A stretch of DNA of 64,000 bases, from the NCBI RefSeq assembly GCF_001403635.1, contig NZ_LN879468.1, positions 248,001 through 312,000 of the forward strand, read 5' to 3'. The notes beneath the pieces were generated by a model. The model saw nothing but the letters and a program-made list of their open reading frames with translations. It was not told where the DNA came from and ran no database searches. This DNA is from Clostridium massiliamazoniense (GTDB lineage Bacteria; Bacillota; Clostridia; Clostridiales; Clostridiaceae). The translations under genes and the position numbers were made by a program. Shown here in pieces: positions 9,329 to 18,362 of this stretch (its first letter is position 1; the number at the start of each line of letters is the position of its first letter).

Positions 9329-10111
9329 TTAAATAAAAATTTCAGGTTCCTTCCTTTCAGTATATTTCTTAGCAAAGGACTTTTCTGCAATGGAAAGCAT
9401 TAATTTATTTAATTTTCTTGTATGAGTAGGGCATATTTTAACACATCGCATACAAGAAATACAAAGGTTTTTGTTTGTTCTATGAGGAGTATCATTAGAA
9501 ATTGCATTTACAGGGCAGTTTTCAACGCATTTAAGACATTTAATGCATTTTTTTGTCCCTTGAGGTTTCAATGGAATACCATTGTATTCTTTATAGGGAA
9601 AGTTACCTTTTACAGTTATTAAGGGAAGGTCATTTACATTAGTGATATTTTGAATTTTCCTCAAAGCTTTTTTTGAAAAGTTTTCTATCTCTTTTAGGTC
9701 ATTTCTATCAGGTCTTCCTTGCGCTACAGAGTGCATAATAGAATGCTTTGTAATAAAGGCAGCGGCACCTACTAAGAAAAATCCATTTTCCTCTACAATA
9801 TTTTTTAGTTCTAGGAGTGCATCATCATAGTCTCTATTTCCATAAGTCACAACAAGTAGTGTTGGAGTAGCATTACCTTTAATATTTTTTATACGTTTAA
9901 CAGCAGGTTTAGGAATTCTACCTCCATAAACAGGAACTCCAAAGATTACGAGTTCATTATTAGAAAATTTAATATTTTTAGTGATGGTAGAAGGTGGAGT
10001 AATATCAATTTCATTTAATGGTAAGGGAAAGTCTTTTCCTATTAATGAAAGAATATTTTTAGTTGATTTTGTAGGACTAAAAAATACAGTAGAAATTTTT
10101 TTTATATCCAT
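9329..10111 (-). CDS. EFR1-family flavodoxin-ferredoxin protein
   Basis: A 260-residue electron-transfer protein with an N-terminal flavodoxin-like domain (FFSPTKSTKNIL is the FMN-phosphate loop, followed by FGVPVYGGRIP) and a C-terminal bacterial ferredoxin domain. Two 4Fe-4S motifs are visible: CIKCLKCVENCP and CISCMRCVKICP. This is the EFR1 layout common in anaerobic Firmicutes. It probably moves electrons to an unidentified partner. It is transcribed alone on the minus strand, with AAGGAG upstream of its ATG. Confidence 0.9.
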   Translation of the reverse strand: MDIKKISTVFFSPTKSTKNILSLIGKDFPLPLNEIDITPPSTITKNIKFSNNELVIFGVPVYGGRIPKPAVKRIKNIKGNATPTLLVVTYGNRDYDDALLELKNIVEENGFFLVGAAAFITKHSIMHSVAQGRPDRNDLKEIENFSKKALRKIQNITNVNDLPLITVKGNFPYKEYNGIPLKPQGTKKCIKCLKCVENCPVNAISNDTPHRTNKNLCISCMRCVKICPTHTRKLNKLMLSIAEKSFAKKYTERKEPEIFI

Positions 10112-10333
10112 GTTATTTTCTCCTTAATTAATTCGAGTTTTCTAAATTTAATTACTATAATAAATATACAAATAGAAATAGTTAGTATGCATTATTTTTG
10201 AACATATTTTGCAAATACTTTTAAATAAAGTAGTGAATACTTGATGATAGTAAAAATAAATATTAAAATTAATTTGTAAATTTACTTTGATAAATTCATA
10301 AGAAAAATACAAATTGATAATTAAAGATTATTT

Positions 10334-10463
10334 TGTCTGGTGATTAGTGTCTGTAATATCAAAGTTTCTTATAAAATAGGGATAAATAGACATAGGTCAC
10401 AAGATAAAGAATACTAAAATCCAACTAGAGGTAAAACTCTATATGAATTAAGCTTTAATTTAT
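10334..10463 (+). repeat. dispersed structured repeat, full copy
   Basis: The long hairpin pairs 10340-10354 (GTGATTAGTGTCTGT) with 10386-10400 (ATAGACATAGGTCAC). The small hairpin is TAGAG, GTAAAA, CTCTA at 10426-10441. The tail TGAATTAAGC follows. It lies upstream of the FliB-like gene. Confidence 0.85.
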
Positions 10464-10538
10464 ATGAAGAACATGATGGAGGTGTCAGTTGCAATAAGTC
10501 TGTAAGGCATATAGATTTTATGGATAGCAATGTAAAAG

Positions 10539-11693
10539 ATGAAAGTAAGAGTACCAAATTATTTTAATGAATTTAAGTGTATAGCTTCAGAGTGCGAGGA
10601 TACATGTTGTGCTGGATGGAGTATTGTTATTGATGAGGAAAGTAATAATCGTTATAAAAAGGTAAATGGTGACTTTGGAGAAATTTTAAGAAGTAAAATA
10701 GTTAAGGATGAAGATGGAAATAATATTTTTCTTCTAAATAAAGGAAATTGTTCTTTTTTAAATGAGAAAAAACTTTGTGATATATATGCTGAGCTTGGAG
10801 AAGATTATCTTTGTTATACATGTAAGCAATATCCAAGATATACTGAGGAATTCTTGGATTTAAGAGAAGTAGGAATTTCTTTATCTTGCCCAGAAGCTGC
10901 AAGAATAATTTTAAGGTCAAATAAAAAAGTTATTTTTGAATTAAGTGAAAATGAGGAAGAAGCTGATTTAGAGAGTGACATTAGTGAAGATGTTCTTTCT
11001 GATTTTTTAGGGTGTAGAGATATTGTTCTTAATATTATAGAACGTAAAGAACTAGATTTAGAAAGTAAATGTGCCATAGCACTTAAATTTGTTAAGGAAA
11101 TTCAAAATAAAATAGATTTAGGTGATATGGATGAAATAAAGGATGTCATAGAAGAATATAAGGAAGAAAATTTATTAAAGGAAATTATAAAAGAATTAGT
11201 TGAATATAAAGGAAAGAAAAGCCTTAAGTATAATAATATATATGGATATTTTAATGTGTATAAGGATATAAAGCATATTAATTCTAATGACCCATTAGGT
11301 CTAGATAATGCATTAAAGTATTTTAAGGATAAGGAAGAACTTTATTTTACTAAATCAAAAGAATTCAATGAATATTATAAGGATAACTTATATAAATTCG
11401 AGAATATATTAAATTACTTTATATTTAGATACTTTATGAAAGCTATTTTTGATTATGATATGTCAGCAAAAATGAAACTAGCAATAATTAGTACTTTAAT
11501 GATTAGGGAATTAGTATTAGTAAAATGGATAGAAGAGGGACAATTAACTGAAGAGGATATGGTTAATATAAGTCATATGTATTCTAAGGATATTGAACAT
11601 TCAGAAGAAAATATAGAAGATTTACAAGAAATTTTTGAAACTAAAGATATATTTGAAGTTGATGAAATAATAACTGTATTAATGAATAACTAA
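10539..11693 (+). CDS. FliB-family flagellin lysine-N-methylase-like protein
   Basis: The N-terminus VRVPNYFNEFKC followed by CEDTCCAGWS and later NCSFLNEKKLC..LCYTCKQYPR is the cysteine pattern of the FliB / YkgJ-like family, which likely binds a metal cluster. Salmonella FliB methylates lysines of flagellin. Here 384 residues with an acidic, helical C-terminal half match clostridial homologues. No flagellar gene is in the window, so the substrate may be another protein. The start is uncertain because no good ribosome binding site precedes ATG 10539. A full copy of the dispersed repeat lies in the leader. Confidence 0.8.
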   Translation: MKVRVPNYFNEFKCIASECEDTCCAGWSIVIDEESNNRYKKVNGDFGEILRSKIVKDEDGNNIFLLNKGNCSFLNEKKLCDIYAELGEDYLCYTCKQYPRYTEEFLDLREVGISLSCPEAARIILRSNKKVIFELSENEEEADLESDISEDVLSDFLGCRDIVLNIIERKELDLESKCAIALKFVKEIQNKIDLGDMDEIKDVIEEYKEENLLKEIIKELVEYKGKKSLKYNNIYGYFNVYKDIKHINSNDPLGLDNALKYFKDKEELYFTKSKEFNEYYKDNLYKFENILNYFIFRYFMKAIFDYDMSAKMKLAIISTLMIRELVLVKWIEEGQLTEEDMVNISHMYSKDIEHSEENIEDLQEIFETKDIFEVDEIITVLMNN

Positions 11694-11774
11694 TTGTAAA
11701 TTTAAAAATAGATAATTATTTTATAATATTACTTATTTTGAAAATATGCTTTAATATATTAAGCAATATAATTT

Positions 11775-11806
11775 AATTCCTGTAACTTAAGTTACAGGAA
11801 TTTTAT
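11775..11806. terminator. bidirectional terminator palindrome
   Basis: A perfect 28-base palindrome (AATTCCTGTAACTT and its complement) flanked by A/T-rich sequence and followed by TTATTT; it ends the FliB-like gene. Confidence 0.75.
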
Positions 11807-11924
11807 TTAGAATTAATTATAATAATATACATAAGAAGTAATTAAAATAAACTAAGACTTAATTTAGATAAAGATTAGAAAAACATAGTTAATTATAAAT
11901 AATAAATAGTAGGAGGAAGAAAAT

Positions 11925-12476
11925 ATGACAGCAGTTGAAGTAATGATGGGAGAACATAGAAATATTGAGCCTATGCTTGAGGTAGTTAGAAGAGCTTGTT
12001 TTCAAATATTAGAAGGAAAAGATGTAAATTACGATGATTTTGCTTTAATAATAGAATACATAAGAGAATATGCTGATGCATATCACCACAGAAAAGAAGA
12101 GGTAATGCTTTTTAATAGAATGGTAGAACATTTAGGAGTATTAGGTGAAAAAACTATAAAATATGGAATGTTAGTTGAACATGATTTAGGAAGAATGTAT
12201 ATAAATAATCTTGAAGAAGCTCTTAAGAACTTAAAAGCAGGAAATGAAGAAGCTAAATTAGATGTTATTGCTAATGCGATTTCTTATACTGACCTATTAA
12301 AGAGACATATAAATAAAGAAGATAATGTTATATATAAATTTGCTTTAAGAGAATTAGATGAGAGTGTTATAAACACTATAAATGAAGAATTTGTTGTTTA
12401 TGAAGAAGAAAATAAAGCTACAAGAGAAAAATATTTAAAAATATTAAAACAGTTAGAAGATAAATATATTAAGTAA
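11925..12476 (+). CDS. hemerythrin-domain protein
   Basis: A 183-residue four-helix protein with the histidine/carboxylate pattern of hemerythrin: EHRNIEPML in helix 1, HHRKEEVMLF in helix 2, VEHDLGRMY in helix 3 and KRHINKEDNVIY in helix 4. These ligate a di-iron centre that binds O2 or reacts with peroxides. Such soluble single-domain forms are common in anaerobes and are linked to oxygen or nitrosative defence. GTAGGAGGAAG precedes the ATG. It appears monocistronic, between two terminators. Confidence 0.88.
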   Translation: MTAVEVMMGEHRNIEPMLEVVRRACFQILEGKDVNYDDFALIIEYIREYADAYHHRKEEVMLFNRMVEHLGVLGEKTIKYGMLVEHDLGRMYINNLEEALKNLKAGNEEAKLDVIANAISYTDLLKRHINKEDNVIYKFALRELDESVINTINEEFVVYEEENKATREKYLKILKQLEDKYIK

Positions 12477-12553
12477 ATTAGAGCATTTTTAGATGATTTG
12501 CGTAAATATAGATAAAACTAAAAATTTTTAGCGAGCAATAGTTTTTATTGGAA

Positions 12554-12592
12554 TAATACTGGAATATTAAAAATTCCAGTATTATTTTTTTT
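12554..12592 (+). terminator. terminator after hemerythrin gene
   Basis: TAATACTGGAAT pairs with ATTCCAGTATTA (12 bp perfect) around an 8-base loop, followed by eight T residues. Confidence 0.9.
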
Positions 12593-12601
12593 CTAAAAGA
12601 T

Positions 12602-12653
12602 TAAAGGTAAATATTTTTTACCTTTTTATAATAAGTAAAAATTTACTTATTAT
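12602..12653. terminator. second hairpin and AT palindrome before the convergent gene
   Basis: AAAGGTAAA pairs with TTTACCTTT, and a palindrome AATAAGTAAA / TTTACTTATT follows. They may serve the convergent acetyltransferase gene as a terminator. Confidence 0.45.
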
Positions 12654-12727
12654 ATTATTTAAATATAGAAAATTCTAAGAATAGTGATTAGTAAAAAAAT
12701 AGATCTAAATTTAGAGATAGTTGCTCA

Positions 12728-13294
12728 TTATAAATATTTTATAATCTTGGCAGGATTTCCTCCAACTACTACATTATTTGGAACATCTTTTACAACTACA
12801 GCACCAGCCGCAACAACTACATTATCTCCAATGGTTACCCCAGGTGTTATAACTGAACTCCCACCAAGCCAAACATTATTTCCAATAGTTACTGGCTTAC
12901 CAAATTCTAATCCTGATATTCTTAATTCTGAATCTAATGGATGAGTTGCAGTATATATACAAACTTTTGGGGCCATCATACAATTGTTTCCTATTGTTAC
13001 TTTACAAACATCTAATATAACACAATCATAATTTGCAAAGAAATTTTCTCCTACATAAATGTTGTATCCATAGTCACAATGAAAAGTAGGCTTTATACAA
13101 AAATTTTCACCTGTTTTACCAAATAAGTTTTTTAATATTTCATTTCTATTTATATCTGTAGAATTATTAAATTCATGAAGAATATTTTGAGCCCATTCAT
13201 GTTCTTTCTGTAATTGATAATCTGAAGCATAATAAAGTTCACCTGCTAACATTTTTTCTTTTTCAGTTTTTAGGTATTCTGTTTTTTTATTCAT
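12728..13294 (-). CDS. maltose/galactoside-type sugar O-acetyltransferase
   Basis: A left-handed beta-helix acetyltransferase of 188 residues. The N-terminal cap ([25 protein letters not shown]) is typical of the Maa/LacA family, followed by hexapeptide repeats and the active-site region YTATHPLD with its histidine. The C-terminus [13 protein letters not shown] is the CoA-binding end. It transfers acetyl from acetyl-CoA to the 6-hydroxyl of glucose, maltose or similar sugars; the exact acceptor is not evident. It stands alone on the minus strand. Confidence 0.92.
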   Translation of the reverse strand: MNKKTEYLKTEKEKMLAGELYYASDYQLQKEHEWAQNILHEFNNSTDINRNEILKNLFGKTGENFCIKPTFHCDYGYNIYVGENFFANYDCVILDVCKVTIGNNCMMAPKVCIYTATHPLDSELRISGLEFGKPVTIGNNVWLGGSSVITPGVTIGDNVVVAAGAVVVKDVPNNVVVGGNPAKIIKYL

Positions 13295-13556
13295 TATAAA
13301 TCACATCCTAACTAAATTATAAAGTTAGTTTATATTTTACATTATATTGATTTATTTTACTATTATACAATATTTTAGTTTTTATTTTTTAGATAATTTT
13401 TATATATTGATAAATTTATATAATTTTCTTGTATTTCATGGATTTTAGATGATATTTTTTTGAGTAGGTAACATGATTGAACTAAATTAATATTTATTAA
13501 CAAAGGAATTTTAATTTTAATATTATAAACTAATAGCAATATATTTAGGTTTAATT

Positions 13557-14207
13557 ATGGCTAGAAGTAAGAAAAAATATAAATCGAAGAAAAGTTTAAA
13601 AAAAGATAGGAATAATGAAAAAAGTAAAAATGATATAAATAACAATAACAATGATAGTAATTATAGTAATTATAGTAGTGGCAATAAAACTAGTAACAAC
13701 AATGATAGTAATAATAAGAGTGGTAATAAAACTAGTAATAACAATAGTAGTAATAATAGTAATAATAGTAATAATAGTAATAATACTGGAATAAGTGAAG
13801 CTGATTTAAAAAGTTTAGATTTATTAAATATTGAGAAATATGCAATGTTATTAATTTTTTATAGTGATTATCTTTCTTATATTACTACTATAGAAGCTAT
13901 TGATTTAATTTCCAATAGAGCAGAAAAAAGTGCTCAAGAACAGCAGGAATTGACTATTAAAATAGATGAGCAAGTTGTTTTATCAGTAAGATTAACTATG
14001 ATTGCTAGATTAATGTTTCTTAAAGTAGCACTTGCAAGATTTGATACTGTTTATAATCAAAAGCTTAATGGTGAATTTCCTTATTCTCTTGAAGCAAATG
14101 AACTTGTAAATAAATCACTTACATTAAAATTAGTAGGAGATGCATATTCATTACAAGCTGCTTTAGAATTTTTAAGAAGAGATGGAGCTTCATTTTTTGG
14201 TCTTTAA
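13557..14207 (+). CDS. hypothetical protein with Lys-rich start and Asn/Ser repeats
   Basis: I do not recognise it. Residues 1-25 are very basic (RSKKKYKSKKSLKK), 26-75 are a low-complexity Asn/Ser/Asp linker, and 80-216 form a compact, mostly helical domain ending in RRDGASFFGL. The linker contains a 14-residue repeat (SGNKTSNNN plus five) and then Asn-Asn-Ser triplets encoded by AATAATAGT-type repeats, so its length could vary by slippage. No signal peptide or membrane segment is seen. The ribosome binding site is weak. A spore or nucleic-acid-associated role is conceivable but unsupported. Confidence 0.7.
   Translation: MARSKKKYKSKKSLKKDRNNEKSKNDINNNNNDSNYSNYSSGNKTSNNNDSNNKSGNKTSNNNSSNNSNNSNNSNNTGISEADLKSLDLLNIEKYAMLLIFYSDYLSYITTIEAIDLISNRAEKSAQEQQELTIKIDEQVVLSVRLTMIARLMFLKVALARFDTVYNQKLNGEFPYSLEANELVNKSLTLKLVGDAYSLQAALEFLRRDGASFFGL
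13735..13787 (+). repeat. in-frame trinucleotide/hexanucleotide microsatellite
   Basis: Successive AATAGT/AATAAT units encode Asn-Asn-Ser repeats within the preceding gene. Changes of three bases keep the frame, so copy number can drift without killing the gene. Confidence 0.75.
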
Positions 14208-14372
14208 ATTGATTACATTAAATTACTTATTTAAAATAAATTCCATAATTAAACTTAATATACTAGAATTATTATATTATTTTTACAATGCTGTAAATTT
14301 TATTGACAAAAGGAAAGTTATTAAATAGCATAGAAGTAGAGAATAAAGAGATTATTGGAGGTGGTATTATTT

Positions 14373-14480
14373 ATGGACCCGTATCTGAGTAGAAGCTTTG
14401 GAAATATGCAAATTAATTATGAAATATATGGGGAATTAGTTTTTAATACCACGGCTATAAGTGAATTTAATGTGATTTAG
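14373..14480 (+). CDS. 35-residue leader ORF upstream of mgtE
   Basis: ATG lies eight bases after GGAGGTGGT, one of the best ribosome binding sites in the window. The peptide starts MDPYLSRSFGNMQINYEIYG, has no recognisable domain, and ends 86 bases before mgtE. Its last codons cover the 5' arm of the hairpin at 14448-14535. Translation through its end would prevent that hairpin, so a regulatory leader is a reasonable reading. It could also be an ordinary small protein. Confidence 0.5.
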   Translation: MDPYLSRSFGNMQINYEIYGELVFNTTAISEFNVI

Positions 14481-14540
14481 AGAAATTTTATTCAATTTAT
14501 CATATAACTTCAATAGTTTATTTTATAGCTATGGTTTTTT
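14448..14540 (+). terminator. attenuator-like hairpin between leader ORF and mgtE
   Basis: ACCACGGCTATAA (14448-14460) pairs with TTATAGCTATGGT (14523-14535): 13 positions with one mismatch and one wobble. Six T residues follow directly (14535-14540). The 5' arm is inside the leader ORF; the 62-base loop holds the ORF's stop. This geometry would let a translating ribosome block the terminator. Confidence 0.5.
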
Positions 14541-14566
14541 CCTATGGAAGAAGTAGGGGGATAGCT

Positions 14567-15910
14567 ATGAAATTAAATATGAGTAAAGAAGAACTAAGAA
14601 AGTTTTTATTACATGCTCCACAAAGTAATATAGTAAGCTATATGGAAAATATACATCCAGTGGATATTCTTGATGTACTTAGAGAAAATATTGAAGATAG
14701 AAAAGACATATTATATAGACTTCCAGAAGATATAATTGCAGATATTATAGATGAAGCAGAAGTTGATGAAAAATATGAAATATTAATGGAGTTTTCTGAA
14801 AATAAGCAAAAAAACATAATTGAAGAGATGTCTTCAGATGAATTAACTGATTTGCTTGGAAAATTAGAAAAGGAACAAGCAAATAAAATACTAGCTAAAA
14901 TGGCTGATGAGGATGCTAGAGTTGTACGTAGGCTTTTAAGTTATGCCCCAGATACAGCAGCTGGAATAATGGCAACTGAATTTGTTGCTATTAATGGAAA
15001 TATGACTGTTAAAGAGACTTTAGAGTATTTACAAATTTATGGTGAAGAAAATGAAAATATTAATGATTTATATGTTATAGATGAACTTGATAAATTAAAG
15101 GGAGTTATTTTTCTTAAGGAACTTGTAACAAAAAGCTTTGATACAAAAATATCAGACCTTATCCACAGTAGAGTCGAGGGAATTTTATTCAATACAGATC
15201 AAGAAGAAGTTGGACATAGATTCGAGAAATATGGCTATTTAACTATGCCTGTAGTTGATAATTCAAATAGACTTCTTGGAATAGTAACTGTTGATGATGT
15301 TATGCAAATATTAAGAGATGAAAGTACAGAAGATATACATCGTTTAGGTGGAGTAGATGAAGGTGAAAAGGTAGATGGAACTTTAATAGAATCTGTTAAA
15401 AGTAGATTGCCATGGCTTATAATTAACTTATTTACAGCCATTTTAGCTTCATCAGTAGTTGGAATATTTGAGGGAACTATTCAAAAAGTAGTAGCTTTAG
15501 CCACATTCATGCCTATAGTTGCTGGTATGGGTGGTAATGCTGGAACGCAAACTTTAACAATAATAGTTAGAGGGTTAGCCCTTGGAGAACTTAATTTTAA
15601 AAATATGAAAAAAGTATTTTTTAAAGAAATTGGAGTAGGAATTTTTACAGGGACATCCATAGGAATTATAATTGGATTGATAGGGTATATATGGGAAGGT
15701 AAGTTTATATTTGGATTAGTAATAGGAGTTGCAATGTTATTAAATATGATAGTTGCAACTATAGCAGGATACTTAGTTCCATTATTTTTAAAGAAAATTA
15801 AAGTTGACCCAGCTTTAGCTTCTTCAGTATTTGTCACAACATTTACTGATGTTTTAGGATTCTTTTTCTTCCTAGGCTTTGCAACTGTTTTAATAGAACA
15901 TCTTATTTGA
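14567..15910 (+). CDS. mgtE: MgtE magnesium transporter
   Basis: A 447-residue MgtE: N-terminal superhelical domain (to about 125), two CBS domains (about 130-255), a connecting helix, and a five-segment membrane domain with the signature PIVAGMGGNAGTQTLT, which lines the Mg2+ pore. The CBS domains sense cytosolic Mg2+ and close the channel. An in-frame ATG at 14531 exists, but GTAGGGGG at 14553-14560 identifies ATG 14567; the upstream ATG lies in the 3' arm of the attenuator-like hairpin. I see no M-box riboswitch, so the leader ORF and hairpin may supply regulation. Confidence 0.93.
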   Translation: MKLNMSKEELRKFLLHAPQSNIVSYMENIHPVDILDVLRENIEDRKDILYRLPEDIIADIIDEAEVDEKYEILMEFSENKQKNIIEEMSSDELTDLLGKLEKEQANKILAKMADEDARVVRRLLSYAPDTAAGIMATEFVAINGNMTVKETLEYLQIYGEENENINDLYVIDELDKLKGVIFLKELVTKSFDTKISDLIHSRVEGILFNTDQEEVGHRFEKYGYLTMPVVDNSNRLLGIVTVDDVMQILRDESTEDIHRLGGVDEGEKVDGTLIESVKSRLPWLIINLFTAILASSVVGIFEGTIQKVVALATFMPIVAGMGGNAGTQTLTIIVRGLALGELNFKNMKKVFFKEIGVGIFTGTSIGIIIGLIGYIWEGKFIFGLVIGVAMLLNMIVATIAGYLVPLFLKKIKVDPALASSVFVTTFTDVLGFFFFLGFATVLIEHLI

Positions 15911-15916
15911 TTATTA

Positions 15917-15959
15917 ATGATGAATTTAGAAGAAATTATTCTAAGTTCATCATTTTTTT
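15917..15959 (+). terminator. terminator of mgtE
   Basis: ATGATGAATTTAGA pairs with TCTAAGTTCATCAT (14 bp with one wobble), then seven T residues. Confidence 0.9.
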
Positions 15960-15994
15960 ATTTCATATTGTTTGAGAGCATATGGTTATTATTA

Positions 15995-16021
15995 AAGGGG
16001 CCATTTTCTATAAAGCCCCTC
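15995..16021 (-). terminator. terminator of the convergent dsdA gene
   Basis: On the minus strand AGGGGC pairs with GCCCCT around a 13-base loop and is followed by TTTAATAATAA. Confidence 0.6.
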
Positions 16022-16074
16022 TTTAATATTTAAAGTTTATAGTGTTTTTTAGGTATATTTAAAAAGCGTATTAA

Positions 16075-17436
16075 TTATTTTAGTAATGAAAGACCTTTGT
16101 TGTAATATTCATCCATAATATTTTCAGGTACCATACTTCCACCAGTTGCCCAAGCTATATGAGTTATATTTTTTAATTTATCTTCAAGGTTATTTATCTT
16201 TAAGTATTCTTTACCTTCTTTAGATGTAAGTATTTTAACAATACCAGGAATACCAGCTAGAGCTGAAGGTTCTAAGAATATTTTTTCACTGTCAGCCATT
16301 TTGGTTAGAAGTTTGTACATATTTTCGTCTTCAACAGAATAACATCCACTCATTAATTTTTCTAATGTTTTACCAACAAAACCTGATGCTCTACCAACAG
16401 CTAATCCATCAGCAGCAGTTATATTATCTATGCCGAAGTCTTGAACAGATACTTTATCATGTTCACCAGTCATAGAGCCTATAAGCATACATGGAGAGTG
16501 TGTTGGTTCAGCAAAGAAGAAATGGACATTGTCCTTATAAAGAAGCTTAAGACCAAAAGCAATTCCACCAGGGCCACCACCAACACCACAAGGTAAATAT
16601 ACGAATAGTGGATTATTATCATCTACTTTAATTGACATGGACTTTAATTGTTTATCTAGTCTTGAAGCTGCAACTGAATATCCTAGGAACAAGTTCTTAG
16701 AGTTTTCATCATCTACAAAGTAACTATTAGAATCTGCTTTAGATTGTTTTCTGCCTTCTTCAACAGCTTTGCTATAATCTGATTCATACTCTATAACTTC
16801 AACACCTTTACTTCTTAAAAGGTCTTTTTTCCATTGCCTTGCATCAGCAGACATATGAACGGTAACTTTAAATCCTAATTTAGCGCTCATTATACCGATA
16901 CTAAGACCTAGGTTTCCAGTTGATCCAACTACTACAGAATATTTTGAGAAGAATTGACGAATTTCATCACTATCTAATTTTTTATAATCTTCATTTATAT
17001 TAAGTATATTGTGCTCTAATGCTAAATCTTCAGCGTGCTTTAGTACTTCGTAAAACCCACCTCTAGCTTTTATAGATCCTGAAACTTTAAGATGACTATC
17101 ACATTTTAATAGTAAATTTCCAGGTAAATTTTCATTACAAATTTTTTCTAATTCAACTTTCATATTATCTATTCTTACTATAGGAGATTCAATTATACCA
17201 TTATCTATTTGAGTCTCTGGGAATACTTTAGCTATGTATGGTGCAAATCTATTTAATCTTTCTTCAGCGTCTTTAACATCTGTCATAGAAAGTGAAATGT
17301 TTTCCATGCCTACGTTAAATTTACTATACTTTGGATTTATCCATAAAGACTCTTCTAAAGCTATTATATTTTTTAATAATGGATATTCTTCTATCCAATT
17401 TGAAATTTCTTTGTTTAATACCATAGAATTAATCAT
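16075..17436 (-). CDS. dsdA: D-serine ammonia-lyase
   Basis: PLP enzyme converting D-serine to pyruvate and ammonia. The Schiff-base lysine is K123 in SGSIKARGG; the glycine-rich phosphate loop appears as [11 protein letters not shown], and [13 protein letters not shown] contacts the cofactor. The 453 residues match bacterial DsdA. AAGGTGG lies six bases before the ATG. It is transcribed away from an XRE-cupin regulator, which probably controls it through the inverted repeat between them. Confidence 0.95.
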   Translation of the reverse strand: MINSMVLNKEISNWIEEYPLLKNIIALEESLWINPKYSKFNVGMENISLSMTDVKDAEERLNRFAPYIAKVFPETQIDNGIIESPIVRIDNMKVELEKICNENLPGNLLLKCDSHLKVSGSIKARGGFYEVLKHAEDLALEHNILNINEDYKKLDSDEIRQFFSKYSVVVGSTGNLGLSIGIMSAKLGFKVTVHMSADARQWKKDLLRSKGVEVIEYESDYSKAVEEGRKQSKADSNSYFVDDENSKNLFLGYSVAASRLDKQLKSMSIKVDDNNPLFVYLPCGVGGGPGGIAFGLKLLYKDNVHFFFAEPTHSPCMLIGSMTGEHDKVSVQDFGIDNITAADGLAVGRASGFVGKTLEKLMSGCYSVEDENMYKLLTKMADSEKIFLEPSALAGIPGIVKILTSKEGKEYLKINNLEDKLKNITHIAWATGGSMVPENIMDEYYNKGLSLLK

Positions 17437-17467
17437 AATTAACCACCTTATATAATTTATTTCAGTT

Positions 17468-17520
17468 CTTATTAAATAATAATTAATTTATCTGATAAAA
17501 ATTAAATATTATTTAATAAG
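17468..17520. promoter_or_regulatory. inverted repeat in the dsdA / XRE-cupin divergent region
   Basis: CTTATTAAATAAT (17468-17480) is perfectly repeated in inverted form at 17508-17520, 13 bp arms separated by 27 bases. Its position between divergent genes makes it a candidate operator for the XRE-cupin protein. Confidence 0.45.
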
Positions 17521-17656
17521 ATAGTAACATGGATTTTTATTACAGTCAATTTGATTTAATTATAATTCAAATAATTAAATTAAATTTAATAAAATTGCAC
17601 AATATACTCTATATTGATATAATTATTTAAAATATGAATAAATGAGGTAATTTTAA

Positions 17657-18211
17657 ATGAATGAAGTAGATATATCAAAAAATATTGCTCTATATAGAAA
17701 AAGTAAGGGGTTAACGATAAAAGAATTAGCTGAATTAATAGGTGCTACTCCATCATTATTAAGTCAAATAGAAAAAGGTACAGCAAATCCATCTATTAAT
17801 ACTTTGAAGCAAATTTCAACTGCTTTAAATGTACCATTATTTAATTTTTTTATAAGTGATATTCAAACAGAAGATTTAGTTGTTAGAAAGGATAGGCGTA
17901 ATAAAATAATATTTTCAGCGGAGGAGAGTTTTGTCTATGAACTACTAACCCCGGATACAAAGGGAGATATTGAATTTATGCTTATGAAAATATCTCCTAG
18001 AGAGTCATCTTCTAAAGAGCTTTTTAATCACAAAGGTGAAGAGGTGGCTTATGTTACAAAGGGAAAAGTAAAATTATATTTGTTAGATGATATAATTGAA
18101 TTAAATTGCGGAGACAGTGTTAAAATACCTCCATATTCGAATCATAAGTGGGAAAATGATAGTGATGTTGATTGTGAAGTAGTATTTGCTATAACACCAC
18201 CATCTTTCTAA
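17657..18211 (+). CDS. XRE-family regulator with cupin domain
   Basis: A 184-residue transcription factor: N-terminal helix-turn-helix (about 8-65, TIKELAELIGATPSLLSQIEKG) and a C-terminal cupin barrel (about 108-182, HKGEEVAYVTKGKVKLYL). This class usually senses a small molecule in the cupin. It is divergent from dsdA, so D-serine or a related amino acid is a plausible signal. GAGGTAATTTTAA precedes the ATG. A strong terminator follows, so it is monocistronic. Confidence 0.9.
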   Translation: MNEVDISKNIALYRKSKGLTIKELAELIGATPSLLSQIEKGTANPSINTLKQISTALNVPLFNFFISDIQTEDLVVRKDRRNKIIFSAEESFVYELLTPDTKGDIEFMLMKISPRESSSKELFNHKGEEVAYVTKGKVKLYLLDDIIELNCGDSVKIPPYSNHKWENDSDVDCEVVFAITPPSF

Positions 18212-18216
18212 AGAAA

Positions 18217-18249
18217 AAAAGACTACTGAGTGCAGCAGTAGTCTTTTCC
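18217..18249 (+). terminator. terminator of the XRE-cupin gene
   Basis: AAAAGACTACTG pairs with CAGTAGTCTTTT (12 bp) around a 7-base loop. Confidence 0.9.
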
Positions 18250-18326
18250 TTATGAGTGACTTATATTATTATGTTGTTGTTGTTTGAAACATTTTAAATC
18301 TTAAATTAAATTTCTATGTTGAGAAT

Positions 18327-18362
18327 AAAGTAACTAGCATTTTAGAAGCTAGTTACTTTTTA
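18327..18362 (+). terminator. second terminator-like hairpin
   Basis: AAAGTAACTAGC pairs with GCTAGTTACTTT (12 bp perfect) over 9 bases, then TT. No gene lies between it and the preceding terminator; the remaining bases up to the cre-like site show nothing else. Confidence 0.7.

Noticed and set aside
12684-12944. Plus-strand frame across the acetyltransferase gene
   Set aside because: Its Thr/Pro-rich sequence is the reverse reading of hexapeptide repeats; the minus-strand gene is unambiguous.
14210-14566. M-box (ykoK) riboswitch before mgtE
   Set aside because: The conserved M-box core segments are absent; a leader ORF and hairpin are present instead.
15481-15837. Long open frame on the minus strand across mgtE
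   Set aside because: It is antisense to a clear MgtE membrane domain, has no ribosome binding site and no family-like sequence; low-complexity codon shadows explain it.
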